From: Sorex araneus
Taxonomy: Eukaryota; Chordata; Mammalia; Eulipotyphla; Soricidae
Length of the DNA stretch: 64,000 nt
Direction: 5' to 3'
NCBI RefSeq assembly: GCF_027595985.1
Contig: NC_073308.1
Coordinates: forward strand, 18,188,005-18,252,004
Shown here one piece after another: positions 10,745-20,760 of this stretch (position 1 is the first letter of the stretch; each line of letters begins with the position of its first letter). The position numbers and the translations under genes are program-made. Under the pieces are notes generated by a model, which was not told the origin of the DNA, did no database searches, and was given only the letters and a program-made list of their open reading frames with translations.

Positions 10745-12464
10745 GTAAGTGTAACGAGCTCAAATTTTTTTGGATATGAAGCTGAATGACTTACCCTGGC
10801 CTACATGGATATGTGTGATGTGGTCCCTCCCAGTCTGTGAGGTCCCCTCCTACTCATTGTGCTTTCATCGTCATTTTTGTTCCTCAGAAGAGCATGTTGC
10901 TTTCTCCTAAATCTTCCCTCACATTGTCACATGGCTTCACAATTTCACTCTGACAGCCTAGCTGAAAAGTTTTTTGACCCTTTCATTTTTTTTGACCTTG
11001 CCCTACAAACCTTCACTTCTGCCATCATCCTGTGCCAACATCATCCTAACTCATTATTTTCAGGCATTCATCACTACCTACATCCCCTTTTGTTTGTTTA
11101 GGTTTCTTACTCCCCCCAAATAGTAGTTTAAGAACAAGTGTCTGGTTAAGGATCCCAAAGACCTAAAACTAAAACTGAGACATAGCAAGGATTTATTTAG
11201 ATTGGATGAAAGAATACGAAGGAAGGGCTCTAGGACCTGATCACTAGAAATAATCAATGTCTTCAATGACACAGTCAAACTCAGAACAATAGAACAGAAG
11301 GTGACAATGATTCCAAAGGGAAGGAAATGGCAGATGTTCACCAACAATTCAGAACGCATTTTCCACTAGCAGAAATGGGAATATGTGAAAGTCTGGGAGG
11401 CCCCAAGCAGTCCACTTTTCTCTTTTGTTTGCTGGATAATTCAGAAATGCTGGGCCAGTCTTGTCACTGCTGATGAATACTGCCTATAAGACTGTTAACT
11501 CCCATAGCAAGGTGAGCTTTTAATGGAAAGGTTTTATGCAAGGTGGAATATGTCTCCTTGATGCATGATAGCATCCGGCTCGCTAATGCAGGCTCAGAGA
11601 CCAGGAGTCCAAGAGTAATTTGTTCAAATGAAATAAAGCCTATTAGTCTTGCCAGTATTCACCTGCTTCATTGTTTAACACCAACCAGATGATGTAATCT
11701 GTCCCTTTCTTGTTTACAGGGATGTTTCTAAAGAGGCAATCAAACACTGCCTCAGTCTGGTTAGGAATAATGAGGCCACTGTCTGGGTCTTAATTATATC
11801 ACAGGCAGGAGTTCAGTGGAGAACAAAGATAAAGAGGAAGCTGTGCTTTCTTTCAGATGTTTCAAAGGATTCAGTAACTCGTGTCTTGTGAATGAAGATG
11901 ACAAGGTTCGGGAACAGCCAAATGGGTAGAAGAAATCTAGAATGCTAGACTTCAGAGGATGTTCCATTTTTCCTAGAGAGAAAATTCCCCAGGTCTGTGA
12001 AGAAATGGAGTTCTAATTTATTAAAGGCTTTCAAAAGCCTTAGGGTGATGTCCATGTGGGAGATTCTTACTAGAAATTCCTTCAGTCCTAAAGGTTAATT
12101 TCCAAAGAGATCCAGAGGATCATGTGCTCAGACACATCTAAATTCCGGAGTTCTCTCCCCGAAGAAAGGTTATCAACTTGACTGTATTTGAGCCTTCTGA
12201 TTTAGCATTTATGTTCGTCTTCATATTCTTGACACTCTGTCACTATTTAAAAGAAAACTGTAGTGCTAGAACCATATACATTATTACTATTACATATGAC
12301 TGCTATAGAATTTCCTTGCAGAAATTTTTATTTTAGTCCTGAATCATAGCTTTTTGGAGGAAAGGGGGATGGTTTGGGAAAACACAGTCTACATGGAAAT
12401 TTATTCCATAAAGCAGAGGAATGTTAAGCTGGAAACATTTCCAGAGTATCGACCTGTTAATTTT
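10745..12464. other. Intergenic, no recognised feature
   Basis: About 1.7 kb without a recognisable gene or clear repeat. Some stretches may be unique conserved DNA, which needs alignment to tell. Confidence 0.45.
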
Positions 12465-12479
12465 AAACCAGTAACTCCT

Positions 12480-12658
12480 GGGGACGGAGCAATAGTTCAG
12501 TGGGTAGGGCATTTGCCTTGCACACAGCTGATCCAGATTCGATTCCCAGCATCTCACATAGTCCCCTGAGCACTGCCAGAAGTAATTCCTGAATGCAAAG
12601 CCAGGAGTAATAACTGAGCATCGCTGGGTGTGGCCCAAAAAGCCAAAAATAAATAAAT
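12480..12658 (+). mobile_element. SOR-type SINE, short form
   Basis: Head GGGACGGAGCAATAGTTCAG, B-box-like AGATTCGATTCCC, and tail AAAAATAAATAAATAA. The imperfect 15-bp duplication AAACCAGTAACTCCT / AAACTAGTAAGTCCT is at 12465-12479 and 12659-12673. Confidence 0.92.
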
Positions 12659-12717
12659 AAACTAGTAAGTCCTTTAGCCTAGCCTGTCCCTTCTTTCCCC
12701 TTCTTCTTTTCTTTTTA

Positions 12718-13235
12718 TAAAATTGAATCACCATGAGATATACAGTTACAAAGCTTTCACAACCAGGTTTCAGTCATACTGTGTTCCAACACCCGTCTCT
12801 CCACCAGTGTACATTTCCCACCACCAATGTCCCCAGTATCCTTCCCAACACTCCCACCCCACCAATACCCCACTCCCCTTCTGCCTCTATGGCAGACACT
12901 TTAATTCTTACCCTTACTCTACTTTGGGGCATTATGGTTCACAAAACAGATACTAAGAGGCCATCATGTTTGGTACTTAACCTACTTTGAGCACAAATCT
13001 CCCTTCCAGAGCGATCCCTCAATCATCATTGTAATAGTGGTCCCTTCTCTATCCTAACTGCCGTATCCTCTAGAACTTGAGGCAGACTTCCGACCATGGG
13101 CCAATCCTTTTGGGCCTAATTTTTACTTTCCTTGGGTGTCAGTCTCATATTGTTATTTATATCCCACAAATGAGTGCAGTCACCCTGTCCCTTTGTACTG
13201 ATCATTCATTTATGACTTCAATGCCATACCTCATG
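12718..13235 (-). mobile_element. L1 3' end (ORF2 terminus and 3' UTR)
   Basis: Reverse-oriented: A-tail complement TAAAATTGAATCACCATGAG, then the L1 3' UTR (CACCACCAATGTCCCCAGTA) and CAAATGAGTGCAGTCA, which matches the plus-strand L1 copy near 19060-19075. 5'-truncated and diverged. Confidence 0.75.
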
Positions 13236-13264
13236 TGTGACAGGGTTTACTGCATCCACCATTG

Positions 13265-13325
13265 AAGTTCTAGGTTCAGCTATGTGCAAGACAAGCACCT
13301 TACCTGCTATACTAGCTCTCCAGTC
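13265..13325 (-). mobile_element. SOR-type SINE head fragment
   Basis: GTGCAAGACAAGCACCTTAC then GCTCTCCAGTC match only the tRNA-like head in reverse. Confidence 0.5.
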
Positions 13326-13616
13326 TCTTCATGCTAGTTTGAGAAGAATAAATATGGATGAAGTCATTTAAAGATGTCTATTATATTCAGTCATTGATGC
13401 TGTTTCTTAAGTCTGAAGATGTTCTTAATGATTGTCTAAATAGAAAGGTGTTGATATCTCTAAAGTATTATAGGAATGAATCTTTAAGTCATTAGTTCAA
13501 TGTAATTACTATTATGTTGAATAATTTTTGCTTCACATACTTGACACTGCTGCTATGTAAATACAGGCTGAAATTGTGTCTCTTGGAGAACTGATTTAAT
13601 GCACTTATTTTAGGGG

Positions 13617-13712
13617 TGTCTTTCTTTTTTTGCTTTTAGCACTGAGACTTGAACTCAGGACCTCAAACATTCAAAACATTCTCTCTACCACTGAGCCACA
13701 CCCCAATCCTAT
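13617..13712 (-). mobile_element. Second tRNA-derived SINE type, fragment
   Basis: GCACTGAGACTTGAACTCAG then CTCTACCACTGAGCCACACC resemble a simple tRNA-headed SINE distinct from SOR. Similar short copies lie at 39150-39232, 50540-50637 and 55228-55315. Confidence 0.5.
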
Positions 13713-13780
13713 AATGCACTTTGTTAGTCCAGATAATTTCTCTTGATTTGAATTTTGCTTTCTCTGAAATTAATAGAGCT

Positions 13781-13952
13781 GCTTTTTTTTCTTTTACGGT
13801 TGCACCCGCAATGCACAGGGGTTACTCCTGGCTCTGCACTCAGGAATTACTCTTGGTGGTGCTTGGGGGACCATATGGGATGCTGGCAATCGAACCCAGG
13901 TTGGCTGCGTGCAAGGCAAATGCCCTACCCACTGTGCTATCTCTCCAGCCCC
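13781..13952 (-). mobile_element. SOR-type SINE, short form
   Basis: T tract, GCACAGGGGTTACTCCTGGC, GGGGGACCATATGGGATGCT and the CTGTGCTATCTCTCCAGCCC head. Confidence 0.93.
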
Positions 13953-14249
13953 TACTTATGCTTTCTTTGAATGTGGCTTGTCCAAACAAAGAGTCTCTAA
14001 ACTTTGGGATTTTGATAAATTTAGTTTTTACATTTGTTCTTTTACAGGTTATACTTTTGGTTCTGAACATCAAGAATCTTTGCTTGCCCAAGGGCATAAT
14101 GTTTAAGGGCATAATGTTTTTCTCCTGTTTTTTTCTTGTAGGGTGTTTTATGCTTAAGTCTGTTCCATTTTGATCAATTTTCACATACAGAGCAAGGTAT
14201 AAGTTGAAATAGTCTCGTTTTTTCTTTGTATTCCTGCTTCACTTACTTT

Positions 14250-14432
14250 TCTCCCTCCCTCCTTCCTCCCTCCCTCCTTTTCTCCCTTCCCTCCTTCCTT
14301 CCTTCCTTCCTTCCTTCCTTCCTTCCTTCCTTCCTTCCTTCCTTCCTTCCTTCCTTCCTTCCTTCCTTCCTTCCTTCCTTCCTTTTTAACTTTCTCCCCT
14401 CCCTCCCTCCCGCCTTTCTTCCTTCCTTCCTT
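14250..14432. repeat. (CCTT)n/(CCCT)n microsatellite
   Basis: About 180 bp, largely pure CCTT with CCCT edges. Confidence 0.97.
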
Positions 14433-14757
14433 TGTAAGAAGGCAATAGAGTATTCTGAAGTATTTTGATATTTTCTTATAAGTATTGACATTTCAACAAG
14501 AAACTATATTTTTAATCCTTCTGCTTCTAGTCTTCTCCCAAAAGGAGTAGCCTGACAGTGATGTCCAGCAGACTCAGTCTGTAGGGCCAGGATTATTTCA
14601 TCACAATATCCATCCTTAATTTTATTAATCAGGGAAAAGCAGGATATGGATGCTGGTTAATAATGGAAACAAAGAAATTTAAGTTAACTGTAGCAGAGAA
14701 TTGGAGTCATGAGGTTTGGTGAGGAAGTGACAAGAATGCTAAAGAATATAGTAATAT

Positions 14758-14921
14758 GGGCCAGAGTTGTAGTACAGTGAGTAGGGCTCTTTCCTTGCAC
14801 ACAGTCAACCTGGATCCAATCCCTGACTTTTCATAAAATTCTGATAGGATTTTAGGACCCTATCAGAAGTGATCTCTGAGCACAGAGCCAGGAATAAGCA
14901 CTGCTAGATACAGCCCCAAAT
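14758..14921 (+). mobile_element. SOR-type SINE, diverged
   Basis: GGGCCAGAGTTGTAGTACAG head. The 3' half has GTGATCTCTGAGCACAGAGC and ends in a CCAAAAGAAAC tail, into which the next SINE inserted. Confidence 0.8.
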
Positions 14922-14932
14922 CCAAAAGAAAC

Positions 14933-15098
14933 TTTTTTTTTTCTTTTTGGACCACACCTGGCGATGCACAGGGGTTACTCCTGGCTCATGCACTCAGGAA
15001 TTACTTTTTTTGGTGCTTGGGAGACCACATGGGATGCTGGGATTTGATCCAGGGGTCGGTCATGTAAATGCCCTACTCATTGTGCTCTCGTTCCAGTC
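14933..15098 (-). mobile_element. SOR-type SINE inserted in the tail of another SINE
   Basis: T tract, GGCGATGCACAGGGGTTACT, and head TTGTGCTCTCGTTCCAGT. The duplication CCAAAAGAAAC at 14922-14932 and 15099-15109 comes from the tail of the neighbouring plus-strand SINE. Confidence 0.9.
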
Positions 15099-15109
15099 CC
15101 AAAAGAAAC

Positions 15110-15927
15110 TTTTTTAAAAAAAAATTATTGAATCACCATGAGAACAGTTACAAAGCTTTCCAGTTTGTCTCGGCTATACAATGAGAAAACACCCCTCCCT
15201 TCACCAGTGCACATTTTCCACCACCAAGAACCCCAGTATACCCCTGATCTCACCCCTCCCCCTGCCTGTTTGGCAGAAGATTTCCACTTTACTCTCTTTC
15301 CACTTTGGTCACTTTCAATATTTTGACAAAAGATCCGCTGTTATTATTTGGAATTTTCCCCAACAATTAGACCTGCCGAAAAGTCATCATTAGATAATTT
15401 GTTTTCTATTGCTGGTTATGAAGAGCATTTGATGTCATGCAGCCGCAATAGCAGCCGTACGATCTTGGGTTTCTGATATTTAAGTAATAAGTCTGGAGGG
15501 ATTCCTGCCAAAAGCTGCTGGATTCTGAGATTGGTTTATGTGCCTCTGGGATCATGGCCGTTTAGGAGCCAGAGGAGCAGTTCGTGGGTGGCAACTTGGG
15601 GCCTCGTCATGGCGGGGAGAGGGGCCAGTTCCACCTCCCAACCCATGAGGCCCCACTAATCTTGTCACTGCAGTCTCATACCTGGCTCTCCGATAGGCTC
15701 TGAAAGATGGCGGCCATCATGCCATCCCCACCAAGGGAGCAGGAAAGGCAGAAGGGACAAACAACCTTCTGCACACGGGGTGGCATGGCAGCATAGTTTA
15801 ACTCACAGTCCAGATGCTGCTGGATTCCGAGATTGGTTTGTGTGCTTCTGGGATCATGGTTGTTCAGGAGCTGGAGGAGCAGTTCCTGAGCGGCAACTCG
15901 GGGCCTCGTCAGGGTGGGGAGAGGGGA
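15110..15927 (-). mobile_element. Composite L1-tailed retroelement, copy 2
   Basis: The L1-like 3' end (TTATTGAATCACCATGAGAA, CACCCCTCCCTTCACCAGTG) is followed by the composite body. A block at 15515-15624 recurs at 15817-15926 (offset 302 bp; CTGCTGGATT, GAGATTGGTTT, TGGGATCATGG, GGGCCTCGTCA in both). This end lacks the GGGGCCTTTCCA start, so the copy is 5'-truncated. It lies in inverted orientation to copy 3. Confidence 0.7.
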
Positions 15928-16003
15928 AAAAACTTTTATAAATGAAAGAATATAGCCATAGCAGATTAGAGAAGAGACTGCATAATAATTAAGATTCAGC
16001 ATC

Positions 16004-16004
16004 C

Positions 16005-16047
<43 letters not shown>
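16004..16047. repeat. (CA)n microsatellite
   Basis: 22 uninterrupted CA units between the two inverted composite elements. Confidence 0.98.
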
Positions 16048-16049
<2 letters not shown>

Positions 16050-16116
16050 TCCAGACCTTGATGCATAGGGTAAGACTGTGTCTCACTAGAATATGCAAAC
16101 AGAAAATCTATTAGAG

Positions 16117-17122
16117 GGGCCTTTCCAGCAGGCACCACAAGCCGGAGAATGCTCCGGACCCCAGACTGGGCCCACAACACCAGGGTGCCAGACGGAGAAG
16201 GTACAGCCAGCACGTCTTCTCCAGATGGAGCCCCAGCGACACTGAGCTTCTACTAACACGGCTTGGGTATTCGGGACTGGGACATCTCCAACCGCGGGGC
16301 CGCGCGACCTTTCCTAATATACAAAAAATATACTCAGGAATGGCTCCACCACCCCTGAGCGTCCATTATTCCAGAGGCACAGAAACCAATCTCAGAACAC
16401 AGCGGCTTCTGGCAGATATACTCCTGGACTCTGAATTAAGCTATGGCCCCGTGCAGCCCTGGGAAGGGAAGGGTTTCTGTCCCTTGGCCTTTTCCCCACT
16501 GGACAGCATGGCGACCGCCACCGTTCAGAACCAACTGGACAGAGAGGTAGGAGTTTGCAGTGATGGGATGGGATGCATGGGGAATCTTGCGATGGGGGAA
16601 GCAGAACCGGCCCTGTCTCCTGCCCAAATAAGGCCCTGAGCGGTCACCCATGAACAGCTCTTCCGCTCCTGAACAGCCATGATCCCAGCGCCACAGAAAC
16701 CAATCTTGTAATGCAGTGGCTGCTGGCAGAAATACCTCTGGACTTAATACCAGAATTTCAAAACTGGGAGGCCCCTTTCATGACCGTGCAACATCATATG
16801 CTCTTTATGACCAACAATAGAAAACATACAATCTAAGATGCCATTCCAACAGGTCTGACTGTTGGAGGAAAAACTCCAAATAATGATAGTGAGTTTCCTG
16901 TCGAAAATTGAATGTAATCAAAGTAAGGAAAGAGTAAAGTGAAAAATCATCTGCCACACAGGCATAGGGGGAGTGGGAGGGGTGGTATGCTGGGGTTTTG
17001 CTGGTGGAACATGTGCACTGGTGAAGGGATGGGTGTTTGAGCATAGTATGATTGAGACTCAATCCTAAAAGCCCTGTAACTGTTCTCACGGTGACTCAAT
17101 TTAAAAATAAATTAAAAAAAGA
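16117..17122 (+). mobile_element. Composite L1-tailed retroelement, copy 3 (full length)
   Basis: A perfect 16-bp target-site duplication (AGAAAATCTATTAGAG) at 16101-16116 and 17123-17138 bounds 1006 bp. It starts GGGCCTTTCCAGCAGG, has a GC-rich 5' half, and contains two diverged copies of a block with CACAGAAACCAATCT (16378 and 16692, offset 314 bp). It ends in an L1-like 3' UTR (GGATGGGTGTTTGAGCATAG, then an A-rich tail). The frame at 16340-16639 is short and unlike any known family. The structure is that of an L1-mobilised non-autonomous element. Confidence 0.8.
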
Positions 17123-17451
17123 AGAAAATCTATTAGAGACTACAGGAAAAAAGGCCCTTTTACATGACAGAAAACTTGTTCATGGAGAGGGTTCCTTTCT
17201 GAAATGACAGCCTGAGGCCAGAGGATGCTGGGTAATTGCTGTCTAATAGGTGCTGGTGGCCAGTATGGTGGCAAAAGCAAGAGGCTAGAGAAGCCCAGTG
17301 TCACCTGAGTTGATCTGGAGAAGGTGTGGAGAAGGCTAGGAGAGCTTGGTGGAACCAGGAAAAAGGTGTCTTCTTACAATGTCAATCTAGTGCCCTCTAC
17401 TGTCAAGATGAATATCCCACTGGTAGGATATAGCAAAACAAAATCTATATC

Positions 17452-17454
<3 letters not shown>

Positions 17455-17491
<37 letters not shown>
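17455..17491. repeat. (TA)n microsatellite
   Basis: About 18 TA units. Confidence 0.97.
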
Positions 17492-17492
<1 letters not shown>

Positions 17493-17536
17493 CCTGAAAG
17501 AGCCCCCAATATGCCATCAGTCTACTCTAGTACGCA

Positions 17537-17620
17537 ACAGGGATGGATGGAGACATTACTGGCGCCCACTTGAGCAACTTGATGAAAAACGGGATGACAG
17601 TGATACAGTGATATGTATAT
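17537..17620 (+). mobile_element. Long-form SOR SINE, 3' tail fragment
   Basis: GGAGACATTACTGGCGCCCA and GGGATGACAGTGATACAGTGA match the 3' end of the long SINE form. It ends in repeated ACAGTG units rather than poly(A) and runs into an AT-rich satellite (17611-17655). Confidence 0.75.
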
Positions 17621-17884
17621 ATATTATATATGTATATGTATACATATATACATAAAAGACCCAGATGGATTTTCATAGAGCAGCCAAAAATGATTAAGAC
17701 AAAGCTGAGGCTTCAGCGGCAATATCCAACCTTGTCAATGATTTTAGTTCATTATAAAGGCACACTTTTTTCCCCCTTCTAATTTATGAATTGCAGAGCT
17801 TCCCAGAAACCACAACTGTCTACTCTTAATATATGGCTAAATGCGAAAGTGCATCAGTCTGATTGGGCATGAGTAGTTTGTAGC

Positions 17885-18020
17885 TTTGTAGTTGAACAGA
17901 CCATTTAGGTTTGAATGTGATTCTGTCAATGACTGGCTGTACGGTTTGAGGTCATAATGTTTCTGTACATCACTCTCCATGACCAAATAAAGGAAAGGAC
18001 AGCATCTAGCTCATAATTTT
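17885..18020 (+). mobile_element. MIR SINE fragment
   Basis: GAACAGACCATTTAGGTTTG, TGATTCTGTCAATGACTGGC and the later CAAATAAAGGAAAGGACAGC follow the MIR consensus in order (tRNA-derived part, core, tail). Confidence 0.55.
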
Positions 18021-18029
18021 ACTATGCAA

Positions 18030-18700
18030 ATCAACAGGCTAATATGGTTCTCCCTTAACAGCAAAATTACCCCTTTCTGAAAATCAGATGTTTTTGCCAG
18101 AAAATCTAGAACCTATTTTATGTCATTTCCAGGAAAAAAAATCTTAAATATTGTAACAAATCAACTGGTCTTATCTCCCAATAAATTTCTTAAATTTCAA
18201 TTCAAAATGTAAATTCCTTATATATATTTACATATATATACATAAATTCTCATAGTAAGATGCAAGATGCCAAAACTATTGGTGGTCACAGTATACTGTT
18301 AACCATGAGTGTTTCATATGCAAGACAGGTATTTTTCCATTGAAATAAGGTTTCTCTCTTCCTCATTCTGCCTCCATGTCTACCATTTTCTTCAACGTTT
18401 TACCAACTTTGTTTAGAACTCATTGCATAATGCAGGGCAAAATCAGGGTCTAAATATAAAAGCCAAATGAACACAACTTCAAGACCATAGATTGACCTGG
18501 ATCTTGAAAACTTTGGGGTGCACTTATCTGGGTGACAAAAATATTCCCTTTTCAGAAGTTTATGCTGGAATCCTATCTTTTGGCAAATGTGTCTGGAATA
18601 TACATTAGTCCAACTGTGTTGAGCTTGGAGGACATAAATATCAAATCCTTTCCCTCTCATCAACTGCAATGCGTTGAATATTTTTGAAATTTTGAATATT
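18030..18700. other. Intergenic, no recognised gene
   Basis: The 178-codon minus-strand frame (18400-18936) overlaps the start of an L1 and shows no protein family. I regard it as chance openness. Confidence 0.5.
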
Positions 18701-18704
18701 AAAA

Positions 18705-19440
18705 TCCAGTAACCTTTTTGGAAAACAATATGGGGCATTCCTTTAAAAACTAGAAATTGAGCTTCCATATGACCCTGCAATAGCACTTCTGGGAACATAT
18801 CCTGAGGGTGAAAACAGCACAGTAGAAGTGACATATGCACCTGTATGTTCATTGCAGCACTGCTCACAACAGCCAGAATCTGGAAACAACTCGAGTGCCA
18901 GAGAACAGATGACTTGTTAAAGAAACTTTGGTACATCTACACAATGGAATACTATGCAGATGGCAGCTGTTAGGAAAGATGAAGTCATGAAGTTTGCTTT
19001 AAAGTGGACAGTCATGGAAAGTACCATGCTAAGTGAAATGAGTCAGAGACAGACATAGAATGACTGCACTCATTTGTGAAATATAAAATAACATGAGACT
19101 GACAACCAAGGATAGTAGAGACAGAGCCAGGAAGATTGCTCCATGGTTGGAAGCCTGCCTGATGAGCTGGGGGAGAAGGCAGTCAATCATAATTGGAGGG
19201 ATAATTTGGGGTGGGAGATGTGTGCTGAAAGTAGGTAAAGGACCAAATGTGATAACCTCTCAGTATCTGTACTGCAAACCATAATGACCAAAAGTAGAGA
19301 GAGAGTATGAGGGAAACTGTCTGCATAGAGGCAGGGAGAGGGGTGGGATGGGACAGAGATACCAGGGATACTGATGGTGGAGGGATGGGTGTTCCATCAT
19401 TGTATGACTGAAACTCAAACATGAAAACATTGTAACTATT
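18705..19440 (+). mobile_element. L1 3' end (ORF2 terminus and 3' UTR), 5'-truncated
   Basis: CACAATGGAATACTATGCAG, the AAGTGAAATGAGTCAGAGA block and the preceding CATATGACCCTGCAATAGCA are the classical L1 ORF2 C-terminal coding region. The 3' UTR has GGAGGGATGGGTGTTCCATC and GACTGAAACTCAAACATGAA. A long-form SINE follows directly at its 3' end. Confidence 0.88.
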
Positions 19441-19445
19441 TCACT

Positions 19446-19697
19446 GTAGCACTGTAGCACTGTTGTCCCATTGTTCATCAATTTGCTCGAGTGGGCACCA
19501 GTAACGTCTCCATTGTGAGACTTGTTGTTACTGTTTTTTGGCATACTGAATACTCCACGGGTAGCTTGCCAGTCTCTGCTGTGTGCGTGGGATACTCTCG
19601 GTACCATTGCCAGATTCTCTGAGAGGGATGGAGGAATTGAACCCAGGTCGGTGACGTGCAAGACAAATGCCTTACCCACTGTGCTAGTGCTCCAGAT
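19446..19697 (-). mobile_element. Long-form SOR SINE (tRNA head, RTE-like body, ACAGTG tail)
   Basis: Left end: CACTGTAGCACTGTAGCACTG, a tandem tail. Then GGGCACCAGTAACGTCTCC, GTTACTGTTTTTTGGCATAC, GGTAGCTTGCCAGTCTCTGC and CTCTGAGAGGGATGGAGGAA, then the SOR head (CCCAGGTCGGTGACGTGCAA ... TGTGCTAGTGCTCCAG). The body is absent from short-form copies. It was probably moved by an RTE rather than an L1 machinery; that is inference from the tail and from the segment shared with the LINE at 2055-2185. Confidence 0.85.
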
Positions 19698-19759
19698 AGA
19701 ATCACTATCTCACAGTGATTCAATTAAAAAAAATTATCAAATTAAAAGCAAACCAAAAA

Positions 19760-20420
19760 ACCTCCAGTAAGTCCTCTAAGTGGAATAAAAAAAAAAAAGG
19801 AACACTAGCCTTTAGAATATGCTTGGCTTATAGAAAAAGAAGTTAGGGTTCATGTATCAACTTGGGACTCATGAGCCACTAGTCTTCCTCCCCTACCTCG
19901 CTCCCCACTGGGACCTGCGCTCCTTGCTTCCAAGGAGCAATACTCTACCTAAAGTGGCCCCACATGAAGGCAGCTGATTCTAGCTAGACAGCAGAGCTGC
20001 ACAGCTGGTGTGAGACCTTAGCAAGACGCTGGCCTCAGGCCATGGGTGTGTGTATGGGGGGCAAGGAGCTTGTGGGATGCAGAGATCTCCGTGGGACTGT
20101 CCTGGCATCCCCAGAACCCAGGTTAAGGGCAAGATCTTATGAGGATCTTCTGCAATCAAAAGCCACTGGCAGCACAGATCCAGAACGGACAACCTGCTTA
20201 GGTCCCTTGCTGTGCACTGGCAGGAGCGCTGGGGGTCGACTATGATCATCTTCTGCTGAGCGACCCAAAATACTCCCGGGGTCTTTAGAAGGCAGGTGAG
20301 GGGCATTTGTGGGACTCCCTACTGCACCTGGGCCAACACATTAAATAAAGCTATAAATCAGGGGCGCCGCCTGAGTAGGAAATGGGAGCCAGGCCCAGCA
20401 GCTAGCGAAGAAGGCAGAGG
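19760..20420. other. Intergenic DNA upstream of RRP15
   Basis: No gene. A TATAAAT-like string at 20352-20358 lies about 260 bp upstream of the RRP15 ATG. The promoter is otherwise a TATA-less CpG island, so its relevance is doubtful. Confidence 0.4.
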
Positions 20421-20612
20421 CTGGCTGAGCGGAGGGGAGGGTCGGGGGTGCGGAGTGTCCTGGGAAGGGCTTCCCCGAAACACAGCCCGGTCTGACCCCG
20501 CCGGGCCCGGAAGTCGCGAGGAAGCCCCGCCCCGGAACCTTGTGTCGGCGGAACCCGGCCCCGGCGCCGTGCCCAGCGCCCGGCCCCGCTTTGCAGGGCA
20601 CTTCCGGCGGGC

Positions 20613-20623
20613 AACATGGCGGC
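20613..20623 (+). promoter_or_regulatory. YY1 motif overlapping the RRP15 start codon
   Basis: AACATGGCGGC matches the YY1 consensus AANATGGCGGC, and its ATG is the initiator codon. This arrangement is known from many housekeeping promoters. Binding itself is inferred. Confidence 0.6.
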
Positions 20624-20760
20624 GGCCGCGCGGGACTCACGTGCGAGCGCCGGGAAGAAGCTGAAAAGTTCGCTGCAGAAGAGGAAGAAGATGAAAGCGG
20701 TGGCCCGGGCTGTGGCGGCGCAGCTGGAAGGCGAGGACGAGGACGCTTCCGACAATGGAG
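20616..20760 (+). CDS. RRP15: RRP15 coding exon 1
   Basis: 48 codons plus one base, beginning [11 protein letters not shown] and ending in an acidic [11 protein letters not shown] stretch. The donor is GTAAGG at 20761. It contains the Lys-rich [14 protein letters not shown] segment. Confidence 0.95.

Noticed and set aside
18400-18936. 178-codon minus-strand frame
   Set aside because: Runs antisense into the L1 3' end beginning near 18705; no domain or splice context.
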